Positions 37,309 to 46,559 are shown, counted from the first letter of the stretch. The stretch: DNA of 64,000 bases from Candidatus Methylacidithermus pantelleriae (GCF_905250085.1 NZ_CAJNOB010000001.1:314624-378623); one strand, 5' to 3'. A program made the numbers and translations. The notes: generated from the letters alone by a model not told the origin.

Positions 37309-37674
37309 ATGAGTAAAACGATCTTGGTGGTGGGTTCCGTTCTCCTTTTCCTCGTACCGGCTTTGAGCGCGAACGCTCAGGAACAAAAGGACGAAGAGAC
37401 GGTAACGGTCACAGGAGAAGTTTTGGATATGGTCTGTTACCTGGACCATGGGGCTAGTGGCCCGAAACACGCCAAGTGTGCTCGGACCTGCATTAACTCC
37501 GGTTTGCCGGTCGGCATTAAGGATAAGTCGGGAAAGGTGTATCTGGTAGTCGGCGAACACAAGCCTTTGAATCGGGAGCTTGCAGGGCGCGCGGCGAGCG
37601 TGGTCACCCTGAAAGGAAAGCTCGTGAGCCGGGATGGGATCAATCTTTTGGAAGACGCGGAAATCATTAAATAG
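37309..37674 (+). CDS. Small secreted protein with conserved Cys/His cluster
   Basis: The protein is 121 aa. Residues 1-23 form a clear signal peptide (LVVGSVLLFLVPALSANA). The mature part starts as an OB-like strand pattern VTVTGEVLDMVCYLDHG and contains a Cys/His-rich segment (CYLDHGASGPKHAKCARTC), in which three cysteines and two histidines fall within 21 residues; GKLVSRDGINLLEDAEI closes the fold. I know similar secreted proteins from several phyla only as hypothetical. The spacing suggests a metal or heme site, or a disulfide. The gene stands alone between the site-2 protease and a small membrane protein. No function is assigned. Confidence 0.72.
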   Translation: MSKTILVVGSVLLFLVPALSANAQEQKDEETVTVTGEVLDMVCYLDHGASGPKHAKCARTCINSGLPVGIKDKSGKVYLVVGEHKPLNRELAGRAASVVTLKGKLVSRDGINLLEDAEIIK

Positions 37675-37969
37675 TCTAAGCAAGACTTCGCTTTGCCCTG
37701 GGAAGGAGCTGAGGTTTGCGTGAAAGACAAAGGTTGAGACTCACTGAGAAAAATCCTTCGGTGGCTGTGTCCCATTGGCTGTCCTCCTCACATAAAGCTG
37801 TAAGTAGGACATAAAGACGGTTCGCAATCCCTTGTGGCTCTGGCCGGCTGGGTTCTCACCTGGCATTGGCCACGGGTGGTGACTGACACCGGCGGGCACC
37901 GTGGATTAGGAGGTTGGAGGTTTTGGTTGGTGCCGGCGGAGGAAGGGGGACCTTTCGGGAGAAAGATAT

Positions 37970-38545
37970 TTGTCCCCGGAATGGAAAACGGTGAACGAAC
38001 TGCGACAAGTCATTGAAACATTCAGTCAACCTGAATATGTTCACACCATTCTCAATCCCCTTCCCTCCTATGGTCTTCTGGTGGCCTTGGTGGGTCTTCT
38101 TTGCTGTGCAATCTTCCGGACTCGAGCGGGCCAAATCGCTTGTCTCATTCTGGTGATACTGACATCGGGTTCCGCTGGCTTGGTTCGATACTATGGGGAA
38201 GAGGGGTACGACCGCGTGAAATCGATGACCACCCGGAAAGAGGAAGCTTGGCTGGAAGCCCATAAAAAACGGGGCGAGAGTCCCTGGTTTTGGTCTTTCT
38301 ATGTGACCGCGGCGTTTGCGCTTCTGGCGCTTGTATTTGCCTTGGTTTTTCCCAAAATTTCAGGCCCGCTGACAAGTCTAACGCTTCTTTCAGGTCTTCT
38401 TTCGGTCGGGGTCGCGGCGTGGATTAGCCATGCCGGCGGCTTAATTCGGCATCCTGAATTCTATCAGGGCCCGCCTCCAGAAGCTGAAAGCGCAACTCCA
38501 CTAGCTCCCTCGACTCCGGAGGGGCAGCCTTCTTCGCCTCCGTAA
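37970..38545 (+). CDS. Four-helix membrane protein, function unknown
   Basis: The protein is 191 aa from a TTG at 37970, with a GGGAGAAAG ribosome site 5 bases ahead; a GTG at 37991 is the alternative. It has about four transmembrane helices (near 32-50, 53-75, 107-125 and 130-150), with a charged loop RYYGEEGYDRVKSM between the second and third and a Pro-rich C-terminal tail. The beginning (HTILNPLPSYGLLVALVGL) resembles the DUF2231-like membrane proteins, but the match is only by eye. It might accompany the secreted Cys/His protein 300 bases upstream. The intergenic region 37675-37969 holds nothing else I can name. Confidence 0.65.
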   Translation: MSPEWKTVNELRQVIETFSQPEYVHTILNPLPSYGLLVALVGLLCCAIFRTRAGQIACLILVILTSGSAGLVRYYGEEGYDRVKSMTTRKEEAWLEAHKKRGESPWFWSFYVTAAFALLALVFALVFPKISGPLTSLTLLSGLLSVGVAAWISHAGGLIRHPEFYQGPPPEAESATPLAPSTPEGQPSSPP

Positions 38546-38890
38546 AACCAAGGAAGACCTGGATCCTTGGGTGTGCAGCCGGCTCGAGGCATTGACTCCT
38601 GGCAGGTCCTCCTGCTGGTGGCGTGCGGTGATTTTTAAGGAGCCCCAGCGTCGTCTTTTTTCTGCCGGCTTTCGTGGGTGGTAGCCAGCTGGGCCACAAA
38701 TCCTTTTCCAACCGTTGACCGTGGGGTTTCCCAGAGAAGCTTTGGTCTGGCTTCACACACTGGAAGAAAAAAAGCTTTGTACTCGCGACGTGCCGACGGA
38801 CGGCAAGGACCCTTCACCGTCTAAGCAACCCCCAGCGAGCACTTCTAGGTCGCTAGCAAACCTTCCGGGAAAAGAAGCTCTCCTCCCTAG
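38546..38890. other. Intergenic stretch before the second IS1634-type remnant
   Basis: A 7-bp stem CCAAGGA/TCCTTGG at 38548-38570 directly follows the stop of the membrane protein gene and may mark its transcript end; it has no T-run. No gene is seen in the rest. Confidence 0.35.
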
Positions 38891-40746
38891 CTTAACTTCC
38901 TGAGGTTTTTACCTTTGTAGTTGCAAGTCAAGGATTTATGGAAAAGTGTGTAGGGTCGATAGGGAAATCGGTTGTGAATCCATGCTTTTAGGCAGGAGAG
39001 TGCTATGTGTCGCAGGTTGTCGGCATGTATGTGCACGAGCCTTGTAGCTATCGCAACGGAAAGGTGTACCGGCGGTGGGGGTTCGGCCGTCCTCCCGGGT
39101 AGGGAAAAAGGTGAAGAGAAGGAATTGGGCCAATGGGAGCCGGCTCCCGGTTGGAGCCCAAAAGCTTTTTCGCGCAAGTGTAAAAAGGGCAGAAGCTTGT
39201 CCTGCTGGAGGGCTTACAGGTGGGGACGAGGCGTTCGATCAAGGGGGTTCGGGCTACGGGAAGAGGTGTCGCAAAGCTGGGGTCTAGAGGAAGTGCTTGC
39301 AGGGGTGAGAAGGGAACGGAAGGCGCGGTTCGTTACAGCGGTTGCTTTTGGGGCGGTTTTTTTCCGCTCTTTCCAAGTGTGCGTTGCGCGAGAAACCAGG
39401 GGGAGGGTTTTAGGGGAGCTGTGCGGGGTGCGGGCAAAAAACTTGGGGGAAGAGGGGCTCTGTCGGGCGAGGGATGAGTGACACGGGCTTTGGAGCTCGG
39501 TGGAAAAGAAAGTCTATCGGGAGGATTCCCTGCGGGGAACGAGTCTTGTGCTTTCTGATTGATCCCGTGTGTCCTTTGAGGGGGTAGGGGCGGAGGGACT
39601 GGCCCATTATGGAGAGAGCCGCGATCACCGAGGGGATCAGCGGCACCTTTTTCTTCTCGATTGCGACCCATGCTTAAGGGGTTCCCATCCATCGGGAGGT
39701 TTTGGGGGCAAACCGGGCGGATTCGAAGAGGCTTCTGGGGTTACTCGTGACCGTCCAGCGACGGTTGGGGATCCAAAAAAGAACGTTTCTTTTTGATGGA
39801 GGAAGGAAAAACCCCACGGAGTTTGGAAGCGCTGGAAGGAGAGGAGGCTTCCGTATGTCGCCTTGAGCTAAGAGAGGTCAAGCTCTAAGAGGGATTGTCG
39901 CGGTCTTTGCAAAAGAGTGGGAGCTTTGGCTTACCGACCGGAGTTAAGTCATGAACACGGAAGGCAGTGGGGTTCGAGCGGTGATTGCCGGAAAAAATGC
40001 CCTAGGCCTTCAGCGATCGAGCCCGCCGGGAAAGCCGGATGGCTTCTCCCAAGGAGGTATTGGCCCGAGATTCCCAAAACGATCACGAAAAAAAGCCGAT
40101 CCGCTCAAACCGGGGAGTGCGGGCGGTTGGGCCGCTCTCTTGGCTCCAAGCCCATACATACTTTGGAGTAGGGGGTCGACCCTGGTGGCCGCTTCTGGTC
40201 GAAACGTAAAGAGAGGAGCGGACGCAAGGAGAGGAACCGGTCAATGGATGGTATCCCCTGGAGATCCGTCTCCCCCGGCCGGAAACTTTGCCCGGAGAGT
40301 CTCTCACTCATTATGAGCGAGTCGCCCGAGGTTGAAAGAGTGCTTTTCCATAGCTGAAAAAGCTCCCTCGAAGTCTGTCGCGTGCATCGCTGGCTCCTGC
40401 CGCTTGGTGAACCGAGTCCGCAATCCCATCCAGATCTTTTTCCTGGCCTAAGGGCTGACACCCCCGGCCGGCGAGCCAACGGATCTCGAAAGGCTTCCAG
40501 AAAGTAGTCTCCGAAACCCTTGGTCGCCTTGAAGCTATCCGCGTAGCGCGGCTCCTGCCCGAAGGCAAATGTTAGAGCGTCGAATGCTTTGTGAAATAGG
40601 CAAAAAAAGGAAACCGAGCTATTGCAAAAAAGATGGGCCCGCTTCCTCTTGTTTCTCACGGAGCCCCAGTGGATAACGCAGGCAGGAGGAAGCCGTTCAG
40701 TCCTTCGGGTGCGGCCATTTATCTTCAAAAACAGTGTCGAAGTTAC
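38891..40746 (+). mobile_element. Degenerate IS1634-family element, copy B
   Basis: The length is 1856 bases, almost the same as copy A (1851). The left end is CTTAACTTCC (38891-38900) and the right end GAAGTTACG (40738-40746), giving the same short imperfect inverted repeat as copy A. The two copies align from end to end by eye but differ at very many positions and carry different frame breaks. They therefore decayed independently after insertion. Confidence 0.7.
39025..40676 (+). pseudogene. IS1634-family transposase, multiply frameshifted
   Basis: It starts MYVHEPC..RNGKVYRR at ATG 39025, the same N-terminus as copy A, and ends about 40676, where a point change has removed the stop that copy A has after KWIS. 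Typical pieces are SGGFGGKPGGFEEASG near 39690 (degenerate substrate-site region) and RTFLFDGGRK near 39785. SQGGIGPRFPKRSRKKADP lies near 40045, and PGNFARRVSHSL with HYERVA-like remains near 40280-40320. About 550 codons are needed for the full protein, and many frame changes are required to read it. Confidence 0.72.
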
Positions 40747-40868
40747 GTTAGGCTTATTCCGAGCCGGTCGGACAAAAAGGCTAGGCCCGATCGACTGAGC
40801 TCTAGCAAATCGAAAGGACCCGGTCTTTTTGGATAAAAGATCTTTCCGGCAGGATCAAACGGGGATCC

Positions 40869-42470
40869 CTACGGTTCGCTGGTCCGCTTGATGACTACAT
40901 AGTGCATGATATTTCGCGTCCAGACGCGCAATAGGAGGCGATCCTCTTGCACCTGTTTGGCGACGGTCAAAACCTCGCGCACGCTCCGCACCGGCCTGCG
41001 GGCGACCTCTACGATGACATCTCCAGGACGAAGGCTATCCCTTCCTGGTCCTGCCGCGGGGGAGTCAGGCTCCACATTGGTCACGAGGACTCCCTGAAGG
41101 CTCGGAGGGATTCCAAACTGCTGGCGTAAAAGCGGGGTTAAATCGGCAATCTCCACTCCCGGAATAAAATCCGACGCAGGTTGCTGTTCACCTCCAGATC
41201 CGCCAGAGGAAGCTTCGGGGGTTTCCCGCTCTTTCAAAGTGGCCTCTAGGACTCTTTCGTGACCATCCCTCCAGATTTTGAGCGTGACACGGGTACCAGG
41301 CTGCGTTTGGGAGACGGCTAACCGAAGATCTCTCGGATCATTCACCTTGTTGCCATTGAACTCCAAAATCACGTCCCCTGGTTTGATCCCTGCTTTTTCG
41401 GCCGGGCTGTCAGGATTGACCTGTTCGACCAAAGCCCCCGTCGGTTGGGGGAGCTTGAAAGCCGTCGCCAGTTCCGGGGTCACTTCCGAGATGCTTACTC
41501 CCAAAAATCCTCGAATGACCCGCCCATGCGCAAGAAGCTGTTCCATGGCATAGCGGGCCATGTTGGAGGGTACTGCAAAGCCAATCCCAAGGTTTCCAGG
41601 ACGTCCTGGGCTCACAATGGCCGTATTGATTCCTACCAGCCGTCCAAGGATATCCACAAGTGCCCCTCCCGAGTTGCCTGGGTTAATCGCAGCATCTGTC
41701 TGGATGAAATCTTCGTATTCCTCGATTCCCACGTCCTTTCGACCCACGGCGCTAATGATCCCCATGGTGACCGTCTGGGTGAGATCGAAAGGATTCCCCA
41801 CAGCAAGCACGATATCCCCCACCTCGGCTTTGTCGCTATCGGTAAAGGTGATCGGAGGAAGATCGCGAGCCGGGATCTTGATGAGCGCGATGTCCGCCAA
41901 TGGATCCTTGCCCACAACTTTGGCGGTAAATTCCTTTTTGTCATTCCCGAGCATCACCTTAATTTCATCAGCAACATCGACCACATGGTTATTGGTCAGG
42001 ATATAGCCATCGGCTGTCACAATCACCCCTGAGCCAAGCCCTCCGGCACGTCGTTGCTGGGGAGCCCGGGGAACCCGCCGCGGATTGGACCCCTGGTTGT
42101 CTTCATCTGGCAAACCGAAAAACCGCCGAAAGAACGGGTCATTGAAAAACGGGAACCCCCAGCCTTCGGGAACACGAATCTTCTGGGTCGTGAAGATTTT
42201 GACGACACTGGGCACTACCTTCTTTACTACAGGCGCAAAGCTTGTCAGAAGACCTGTAGTCGACCGGTTGATTGGCTGGTTATCCACCAGAATGTTGGGA
42301 AGTTTCGACTCGGATCGTTCCGCTTTGCCCAGAGGCCAGAAAGCGGCTTGGGAAGCAGGGGAGAAAAGAAAAACCAACCCACAGCTTAAGAGTACACTCA
42401 CGGAGGTTAGGCGAAGCTGCCTGGGCAGAGAAAAGCGCTTTTGAGAAGTTTCGTTTTCCATGACCGACAC
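40869..42470 (-). CDS. degP: Periplasmic serine protease DegP/HtrA
   Basis: The protein is 533 aa with an uncleaved or cleaved signal near 20-42 (LTSVSVLLSCGLVFLFSPASQA). The trypsin-like domain carries His in LTNNHVVD, Asp in DIALIK and Ser in NPGNSGGAL. Two PDZ domains follow (FLGVSISEVTPELA and GVEIADLTPLL), joined by a Ser/Gly-rich linker. The DegP family degrades or refolds damaged envelope proteins; a surface loop rich in Asp, Arg and Phe (FFRRFFGLPDEDNQG) matches loop LA. The ATG at 42470 or the one 9 bases later may be used. It is transcribed away from the 42680 operon. Confidence 0.93.
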   Translation of the reverse strand: MSVMENETSQKRFSLPRQLRLTSVSVLLSCGLVFLFSPASQAAFWPLGKAERSESKLPNILVDNQPINRSTTGLLTSFAPVVKKVVPSVVKIFTTQKIRVPEGWGFPFFNDPFFRRFFGLPDEDNQGSNPRRVPRAPQQRRAGGLGSGVIVTADGYILTNNHVVDVADEIKVMLGNDKKEFTAKVVGKDPLADIALIKIPARDLPPITFTDSDKAEVGDIVLAVGNPFDLTQTVTMGIISAVGRKDVGIEEYEDFIQTDAAINPGNSGGALVDILGRLVGINTAIVSPGRPGNLGIGFAVPSNMARYAMEQLLAHGRVIRGFLGVSISEVTPELATAFKLPQPTGALVEQVNPDSPAEKAGIKPGDVILEFNGNKVNDPRDLRLAVSQTQPGTRVTLKIWRDGHERVLEATLKERETPEASSGGSGGEQQPASDFIPGVEIADLTPLLRQQFGIPPSLQGVLVTNVEPDSPAAGPGRDSLRPGDVIVEVARRPVRSVREVLTVAKQVQEDRLLLRVWTRNIMHYVVIKRTSEP

Positions 42471-42620
42471 GTTACTCGATAGCCTAAGCTATGCCAGTTT
42501 GTTTCTATGGGGTGGGTTATCTTAATCAACCACAGGGCTAGCTTGCGCCCGTTTCAAGCCCGACCCCTTGGGGTTTTGGGGGCCAATTTCATCCCGAGAT
42601 CTTCGCACGGTACAACAGGA

Positions 42621-42650
42621 TTGGACGCCTCTTTTCACCGCGTGTAATAT
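42621..42650 (+). promoter_or_regulatory. Candidate sigma-70-type promoter
   Basis: TTGGAC (42621-42626) and TAATAT (42645-42650) are separated by 18 bases. The pair lies 30 bases upstream of a 37-codon gene and would drive that gene and the NYN-nuclease, trpS, scpA, scpB run. The intergenic region shared with degP is otherwise empty. Confidence 0.55.
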
Positions 42651-42679
42651 AAAGAGGGTTTTGAGTAAGCGCTAGCCTC

Positions 42680-42793
42680 ATGAGCAAGCAGTGGAAAAAA
42701 ATCCTCAAGCGGAGGAGGCGGAAGCGATACCAGGAAAGGAGGAAGGAACGCGCCAAGCTCCTTACCAAGGGGGCGCGATTGGGTCAGGGGTAA
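42680..42793 (+). CDS. Very basic 37-aa peptide, possibly ribosome-associated
   Basis: The small frame ATG 42680 to TAA 42793 encodes 37 residues, 18 of them Lys or Arg, in a helix-like run (KKILKRRRRKRYQERRKE). The composition resembles tiny ribosome-associated proteins such as bS21-like or AURKAIP1/COX24-type peptides, but I cannot match it to one. Support for its being real: it lies 30 bases downstream of a good promoter, and 31 bases ahead of the NYN gene in the same direction. The ribosome site is weak (AAGAGGG at 42651-42657 is too far). Confidence 0.5.
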   Translation: MSKQWKKILKRRRRKRYQERRKERAKLLTKGARLGQG

Positions 42794-42823
42794 AGGTTCC
42801 CATCCTTTCGGAGGGCCTGGCCT

Positions 42824-43270
42824 ATGGGAAGTCGGTACATGATCGTGGACGGTCACAGTGTCATCTTTGCCTGGCCCGAGTTACATAAGCTTCACAGGAA
42901 TGACCCGGGAAAGGCTCGGGACGTTCTTGTCCGGAGGCTAGAGGAGCTTTCCGACGCTAGCTTTTGGAAGGTGACCGTCGTTTTTGATGGCCGCAGCTCC
43001 TCTCGTTCCTCGTTTGTTCCGAGGGAAGGGGTGGAAGTGTGGTACACCCGTGGGCAGGAGTCAGCGGATAGCTTGATCGAAGCTATGGTAGCACAAGCTC
43101 CCGCTCCTACCGAACTTGTGGTCGTCACGGCCGATCAGGGAGAGCGCTGCCTTGTAGAAGGGTTGGGGGCGTTTTGTGTTTCACCCGACTGGCTTCGAAT
43201 GGAGTGGGAAAGCAGCCGCCAGGCATTGGAACAGAGGTTACAGCAGGTCCATCGGCGGGCGCGGTGGTAG
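42824..43270 (+). CDS. YacP-like NYN-domain nuclease
   Basis: The protein is 148 aa. The PIN-like NYN fold is recognisable by MIVDGHSVIFAWPEL (first acidic residue), VTVVFDGRSSSRS, QESADSLIEAMVA and VVVTADQGERCLV, which supply the usual acidic metal site. YacP (Rae1) of Bacillus is a ribosome-dependent mRNA endonuclease; this protein is slightly shorter and lacks its C-terminal extension. It lies between the tiny basic peptide and trpS. The start is ATG 42824; a second ATG five codons later is possible. Confidence 0.8.
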   Translation: MGSRYMIVDGHSVIFAWPELHKLHRNDPGKARDVLVRRLEELSDASFWKVTVVFDGRSSSRSSFVPREGVEVWYTRGQESADSLIEAMVAQAPAPTELVVVTADQGERCLVEGLGAFCVSPDWLRMEWESSRQALEQRLQQVHRRARW

Positions 43271-43306
43271 AACCCCGCTCTGTTGGGAAAAGTCATCCAG
43301 ACGACG

Positions 43307-44269
43307 ATGCGGATTCTTTCAGGTATTCAACCCTCTGGGTCCTTGCATCTGGGCAACTACTTCGGCATGATGCAACGGGCGATTAGCTGGCAGGAAAAGG
43401 GCGAAGCCATTTACTTTATTGCCGACTACCATGCTTTAACCTCCCTCCAGGATCCTTCCTCCTTGAGGCGGAACGTCCTGGAGGTAGCGCGGGCCTTTCT
43501 TGCTTGCGGGCTGGATCCCGACCGGGCAACTCTTTTCCGGCAAAGCGACGTACCTTGGGTTGTGGAACTGGCATGGCTTCTCTCTTGCTGTACACCCGTG
43601 GGACTTTTGGAAAGGTGCCATAGCTATAAGGACAAAATCGCGAGGGGTCTCCCGGCATCCCACGCGTTATTCTCGTACCCGGTATTAATGGCCGCTGACA
43701 TCCTTCTTTACCAAGCGGAAATGGTGCCCGTCGGCAAAGATCAGAAACAACACCTGGAAATCACTCGAGATATAGCCGCGAAGTTTAACCAGCGTTTTGG
43801 ACCGGTCTTCCGCATTCCGGAGCCGGATATTCAACCTGATGTGGCCGTTGTTCCCGGTATTGACGGGCAAAAAATGTCTAAGAGCTATGGTAATACCGTA
43901 GAGATCTTCGCAGATCCTGAGGAAATCACTACGCGGGTGATGGCCATTAAAACCGACTCCACTCCGGTAGAAGCGCCCAAACCCGTGGAGGGATCCATTT
44001 TAGCTTCTCTCTACAAGCTTGTTAGCTCCCCCGAGGAATACCAGGAGTGGGTGGCGAGCATGCGTCGAGGAGGCATTGGGTATGCTACCTATAAAAAGGA
44101 ACTGGCTGCCAAGATTCTTGGCTACTTTGCGCCGATACGAGAGCGCTACCGTCAGCTAGGTGAGAAACCAAGCTATGTTGAAGAAGTCCTGGCCCAGGGT
44201 GCGGAACGAGCTCGAAAACTGGCGCGTCCTACCCTGGAGATGGCACGCCGTGCTGCCGGTCTTGACTAG
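43307..44269 (+). CDS. trpS: Tryptophanyl-tRNA synthetase
   Basis: A class I aminoacyl-tRNA synthetase, 320 aa from ATG 43307 (RILSGIQPSGSLHLGNYFG, containing the HIGH-type motif as HLGN). The KMSKS loop is intact (GQKMSKSYGNTV). YSYPVLMAADILLYQ is also typical. The frame opens at a TTG 24 bases upstream, but the family N-terminus fits ATG 43307. It starts 37 bases after the NYN gene. Confidence 0.95.
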   Translation: MRILSGIQPSGSLHLGNYFGMMQRAISWQEKGEAIYFIADYHALTSLQDPSSLRRNVLEVARAFLACGLDPDRATLFRQSDVPWVVELAWLLSCCTPVGLLERCHSYKDKIARGLPASHALFSYPVLMAADILLYQAEMVPVGKDQKQHLEITRDIAAKFNQRFGPVFRIPEPDIQPDVAVVPGIDGQKMSKSYGNTVEIFADPEEITTRVMAIKTDSTPVEAPKPVEGSILASLYKLVSSPEEYQEWVASMRRGGIGYATYKKELAAKILGYFAPIRERYRQLGEKPSYVEEVLAQGAERARKLARPTLEMARRAAGLD

Positions 44270-44329
44270 TGCCACAAAAGACGGCTGACGGTTCGGGGGG
44301 ACGCTTGGCGCAAAAAGGGAAATCGGCGG

Positions 44330-45094
44330 ATGAACCCCACAGGGCTTGTGCGAGTCGAGTTACACAACTTTCAAGGTCCGGTTGAGCTTTTGCTTCTTTT
44401 GGTCCAAGGGGACGAGATTAACCCATGGGAGATCCGTGTGGCCCAGGTGGCTGCTCACGCGCTGGCGCTTGCAACCCGCGGGAATGAGGTGGGCTGGGAG
44501 GTCCGGGTTTACGCCCTTTGGATTACTTCCGTTTTGGTTTGGACCAAGAGTCGGGTCTTGTTGGCGCGGCCGTCCCAAGGGCTTGAAGAGGAGGAAGAAG
44601 AGGTAGTTGCTTTACCGGGAACTCTTTTGGGAGGGGGTGCGTTGTCGCGTCATCTTCGCGGGATCCTACAAGGGTTGTTAGAGAAATACCCTGAGCGGGC
44701 GCAACGGCTTCCGGTTCCACCCTTGGAGGATTTGCTCCCCGACTCCTTCCTTGTTCCGCGGAAACCATGGCCAGTATCGCATTTGGCCCAAGCTTTGGAA
44801 GCGCTTCTTTTGCGAAGGAGCTCCAGGCCTTTTGTTCCAAGACCGCTAGAGCGGGGTAGCAGTGTGGCGGAAAAGACGTTGTGGCTTTTGGAGAAGCTAA
44901 GCTTTTACCGGGGACCCTGTGCTTTTTCCGAGCTCATCCCATCGGGAACCACGCGCTTGGAGATTGCGTCGGTATTCCTTGCGATCCTGGAGCTTGTGCG
45001 GCAAGGAAAGCTCAAAGTTTGGCAAAGGGATGCTTTAGAGAACGGTTTTTGGGTCGAATGTCCCTCGGAGGCCATGGAGCCATGCCCAGTCTAA
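44330..45094 (+). CDS. scpA: Segregation and condensation protein A
   Basis: The protein is 254 aa. The N-terminal kleisin-like helices read FQGPVELLLLLVQGDEINPWEI, the ScpA signature (FxGPLDLLLxLI). The middle is acidic (LEEEEEEVV), and a winged-helix end FSELIPSGTTRLEIASVFLAILELVRQGKL binds SMC. ScpA closes the SMC ring that organises the chromosome. The gene overlaps scpB by 13 bases, a typical arrangement. The conserved helix reads VYALWITSVLVWTKSRVLL, in which a long hydrophobic stretch replaces the usual more polar one. Confidence 0.9.
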   Translation: MNPTGLVRVELHNFQGPVELLLLLVQGDEINPWEIRVAQVAAHALALATRGNEVGWEVRVYALWITSVLVWTKSRVLLARPSQGLEEEEEEVVALPGTLLGGGALSRHLRGILQGLLEKYPERAQRLPVPPLEDLLPDSFLVPRKPWPVSHLAQALEALLLRRSSRPFVPRPLERGSSVAEKTLWLLEKLSFYRGPCAFSELIPSGTTRLEIASVFLAILELVRQGKLKVWQRDALENGFWVECPSEAMEPCPV

Positions 45095-45660
45095 AAGCGA
45101 TCCTGGAGGCGCTTATTTTTGCTTCTCCTGAGCCCGTAACAGCTCGTCGGATGCTGGCGATCGTCAAGAATGTGCCCGGAGTCTCGGAAGACCCCGACTC
45201 CCTCACAGAGCAAACAATCGAAGAAGCAGTGGAAGAATTGCGGGCTGATTATGGGAGTCGTCACTGTGGGATTGTTCTGGACCGCGCGGCGGGGGGCTAT
45301 CGCTTTTACACCCATCCGGAAGTGGCTCCCTGGCTGCGGGAACTGCGGGGGGAGGAGAGCTTTCCTAAGCTTTCTCCGGCCGCATTAGAAACGCTTGCTC
45401 TCATTGCCTATGCTCAACCGGTGAGCCGATCCCAAATCGAGGCAGTTCGAGGTGTTGCAGTTGACAGTGTTCTATCTGGGCTTTTAGAAAAGGGACTGAT
45501 TCAGGTTGTGGGCCGGTCCCCCTCCCTGGGCAAGCCTCTGTTGTATGGCACAACCACCCGTTTTCTTGAGTGGTTTGGACTCCAGCGCTTGGAGGAGCTT
45601 CCCGACAGGCAGGAATTACGTGAGGTTTTGCTTAGGATCCTCCAAGAGGATGCGGGTTAA
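45082..45660 (+). CDS. scpB: Segregation and condensation protein B
   Basis: From ATG 45082 the protein is 192 aa, normal for ScpB. Two winged-helix domains are evident: LKAILEALIFASPEPVTARRM at the start, and LSPAALETLALIAYAQPVSRSQIEAVRGVAVDSVL in the middle, the family signature. GRSPSLGKPLLYGTT and LEWFGL close the fold. It forms a dimer that stabilises ScpA on SMC. An upstream in-frame start at 44881 lies wholly inside scpA and is rejected. Confidence 0.92.
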   Translation: MPSLKAILEALIFASPEPVTARRMLAIVKNVPGVSEDPDSLTEQTIEEAVEELRADYGSRHCGIVLDRAAGGYRFYTHPEVAPWLRELRGEESFPKLSPAALETLALIAYAQPVSRSQIEAVRGVAVDSVLSGLLEKGLIQVVGRSPSLGKPLLYGTTTRFLEWFGLQRLEELPDRQELREVLLRILQEDAG

Positions 45661-45701
45661 GAGGCGAAACGCATCTTTGAAGCTTCCTTGGGTATTCTAC
45701 C

Positions 45702-46559
45702 ATGGATCTTAATGACGTGCGTGAAGAGATCGATCGGGTGGACCGCCTTTTGGTCCGGTTGCTCAATCGGCGCGTCCAGCTGGCGGATAAAATTGGTCGT
45801 GTCAAAAGAGAGGAAAAGGTCAATATTTTTGATCCTTCTCGAGAAGGATCTCTCTGGGGAAAATTAGATAGCTACAATCGAGGTCCCCTCTCGGGGACTG
45901 CGCTATGTGCCATTTACCGCGAGATCCTCTCGGAATGCCGCGCCCGGCAAGGAGGAGTTACCGTTGGCTGGGTAGGATCGCACGATCGGGGAAGTTGGAT
46001 TGCGGCAGTTTTGCGTTTCGGTGTTCGAGCAATGTTCGGTCCAGCCGAGGATTTGGTATCCCTCCTAGAAGGGATCTTGCAGGGCCGGTGGGCCGCTGGT
46101 GTTGTCAAGGTGAACCAAGTGGTCCGGGCCCTTCGGCGCCGTCTTTCACCTTGGCCATTAGGCCAGGGTGTCTCGGTATATGAAGAGCTCCGGCTACCCA
46201 TGGGAAAGAAAAAGGCGGAGTGTTTCTGGGTGCTCTCAGGGGGCCAAAGCCGCTGCGGAAGAAGGCTACTTTTATGGTGCAAGGAAAAAGAAGGGAAAGA
46301 ACTCCTTGGGGAGCTCAACCGGCTCTTTTTTGAGGAAAACGTCCGGTGCCTTTGGAAACAAAAGATGGAGCTCGCCCGCGCCTGGCTTTACGAAACAGAA
46401 TTTTCGGAGGATGTCGATTTCGTTTGGGGGGTTGGGAAGGATTTGTCGGGTTTTCTTACCAAGGTTGAGCGGGGTTCCGTGCACTGGCTGGGGACCTACT
46501 CTTGCTATGAGCTTTTGTCTGCACCGGTTGTGGAAGAAAACACGGAACCAACTCCGTAA
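45702..46559 (+). CDS. Chorismate mutase with degenerate prephenate-dehydratase-like part
   Basis: The protein is 285 aa. Residues 1-85 form an AroQ-type chorismate mutase (LNDVREEIDRVDRLLVRLLNRRVQLADKIGRVK), the usual first domain of PheA in many bacteria. From about 87 the pattern GVTVGWVGSHDRGSWIAAVLRFGV replaces the dehydratase opening VAYLGPxGTFSHxA. The motif TRF that is essential for dehydratase activity is not found, and no ACT regulatory domain (ESRP) can be seen. Full PheA proteins are about 360 aa. So the mutase is probably active, while the C-terminal part may have lost catalysis or gained another role. It follows scpB by 41 bases. Confidence 0.7.
   Translation: MDLNDVREEIDRVDRLLVRLLNRRVQLADKIGRVKREEKVNIFDPSREGSLWGKLDSYNRGPLSGTALCAIYREILSECRARQGGVTVGWVGSHDRGSWIAAVLRFGVRAMFGPAEDLVSLLEGILQGRWAAGVVKVNQVVRALRRRLSPWPLGQGVSVYEELRLPMGKKKAECFWVLSGGQSRCGRRLLLWCKEKEGKELLGELNRLFFEENVRCLWKQKMELARAWLYETEFSEDVDFVWGVGKDLSGFLTKVERGSVHWLGTYSCYELLSAPVVEENTEPTP

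Noticed and set aside
39005-39481. 158-codon plus-strand gene
   Set aside because: It lies within IS1634 copy B; a parallel but differently broken frame occurs in copy A at 3560-4024.
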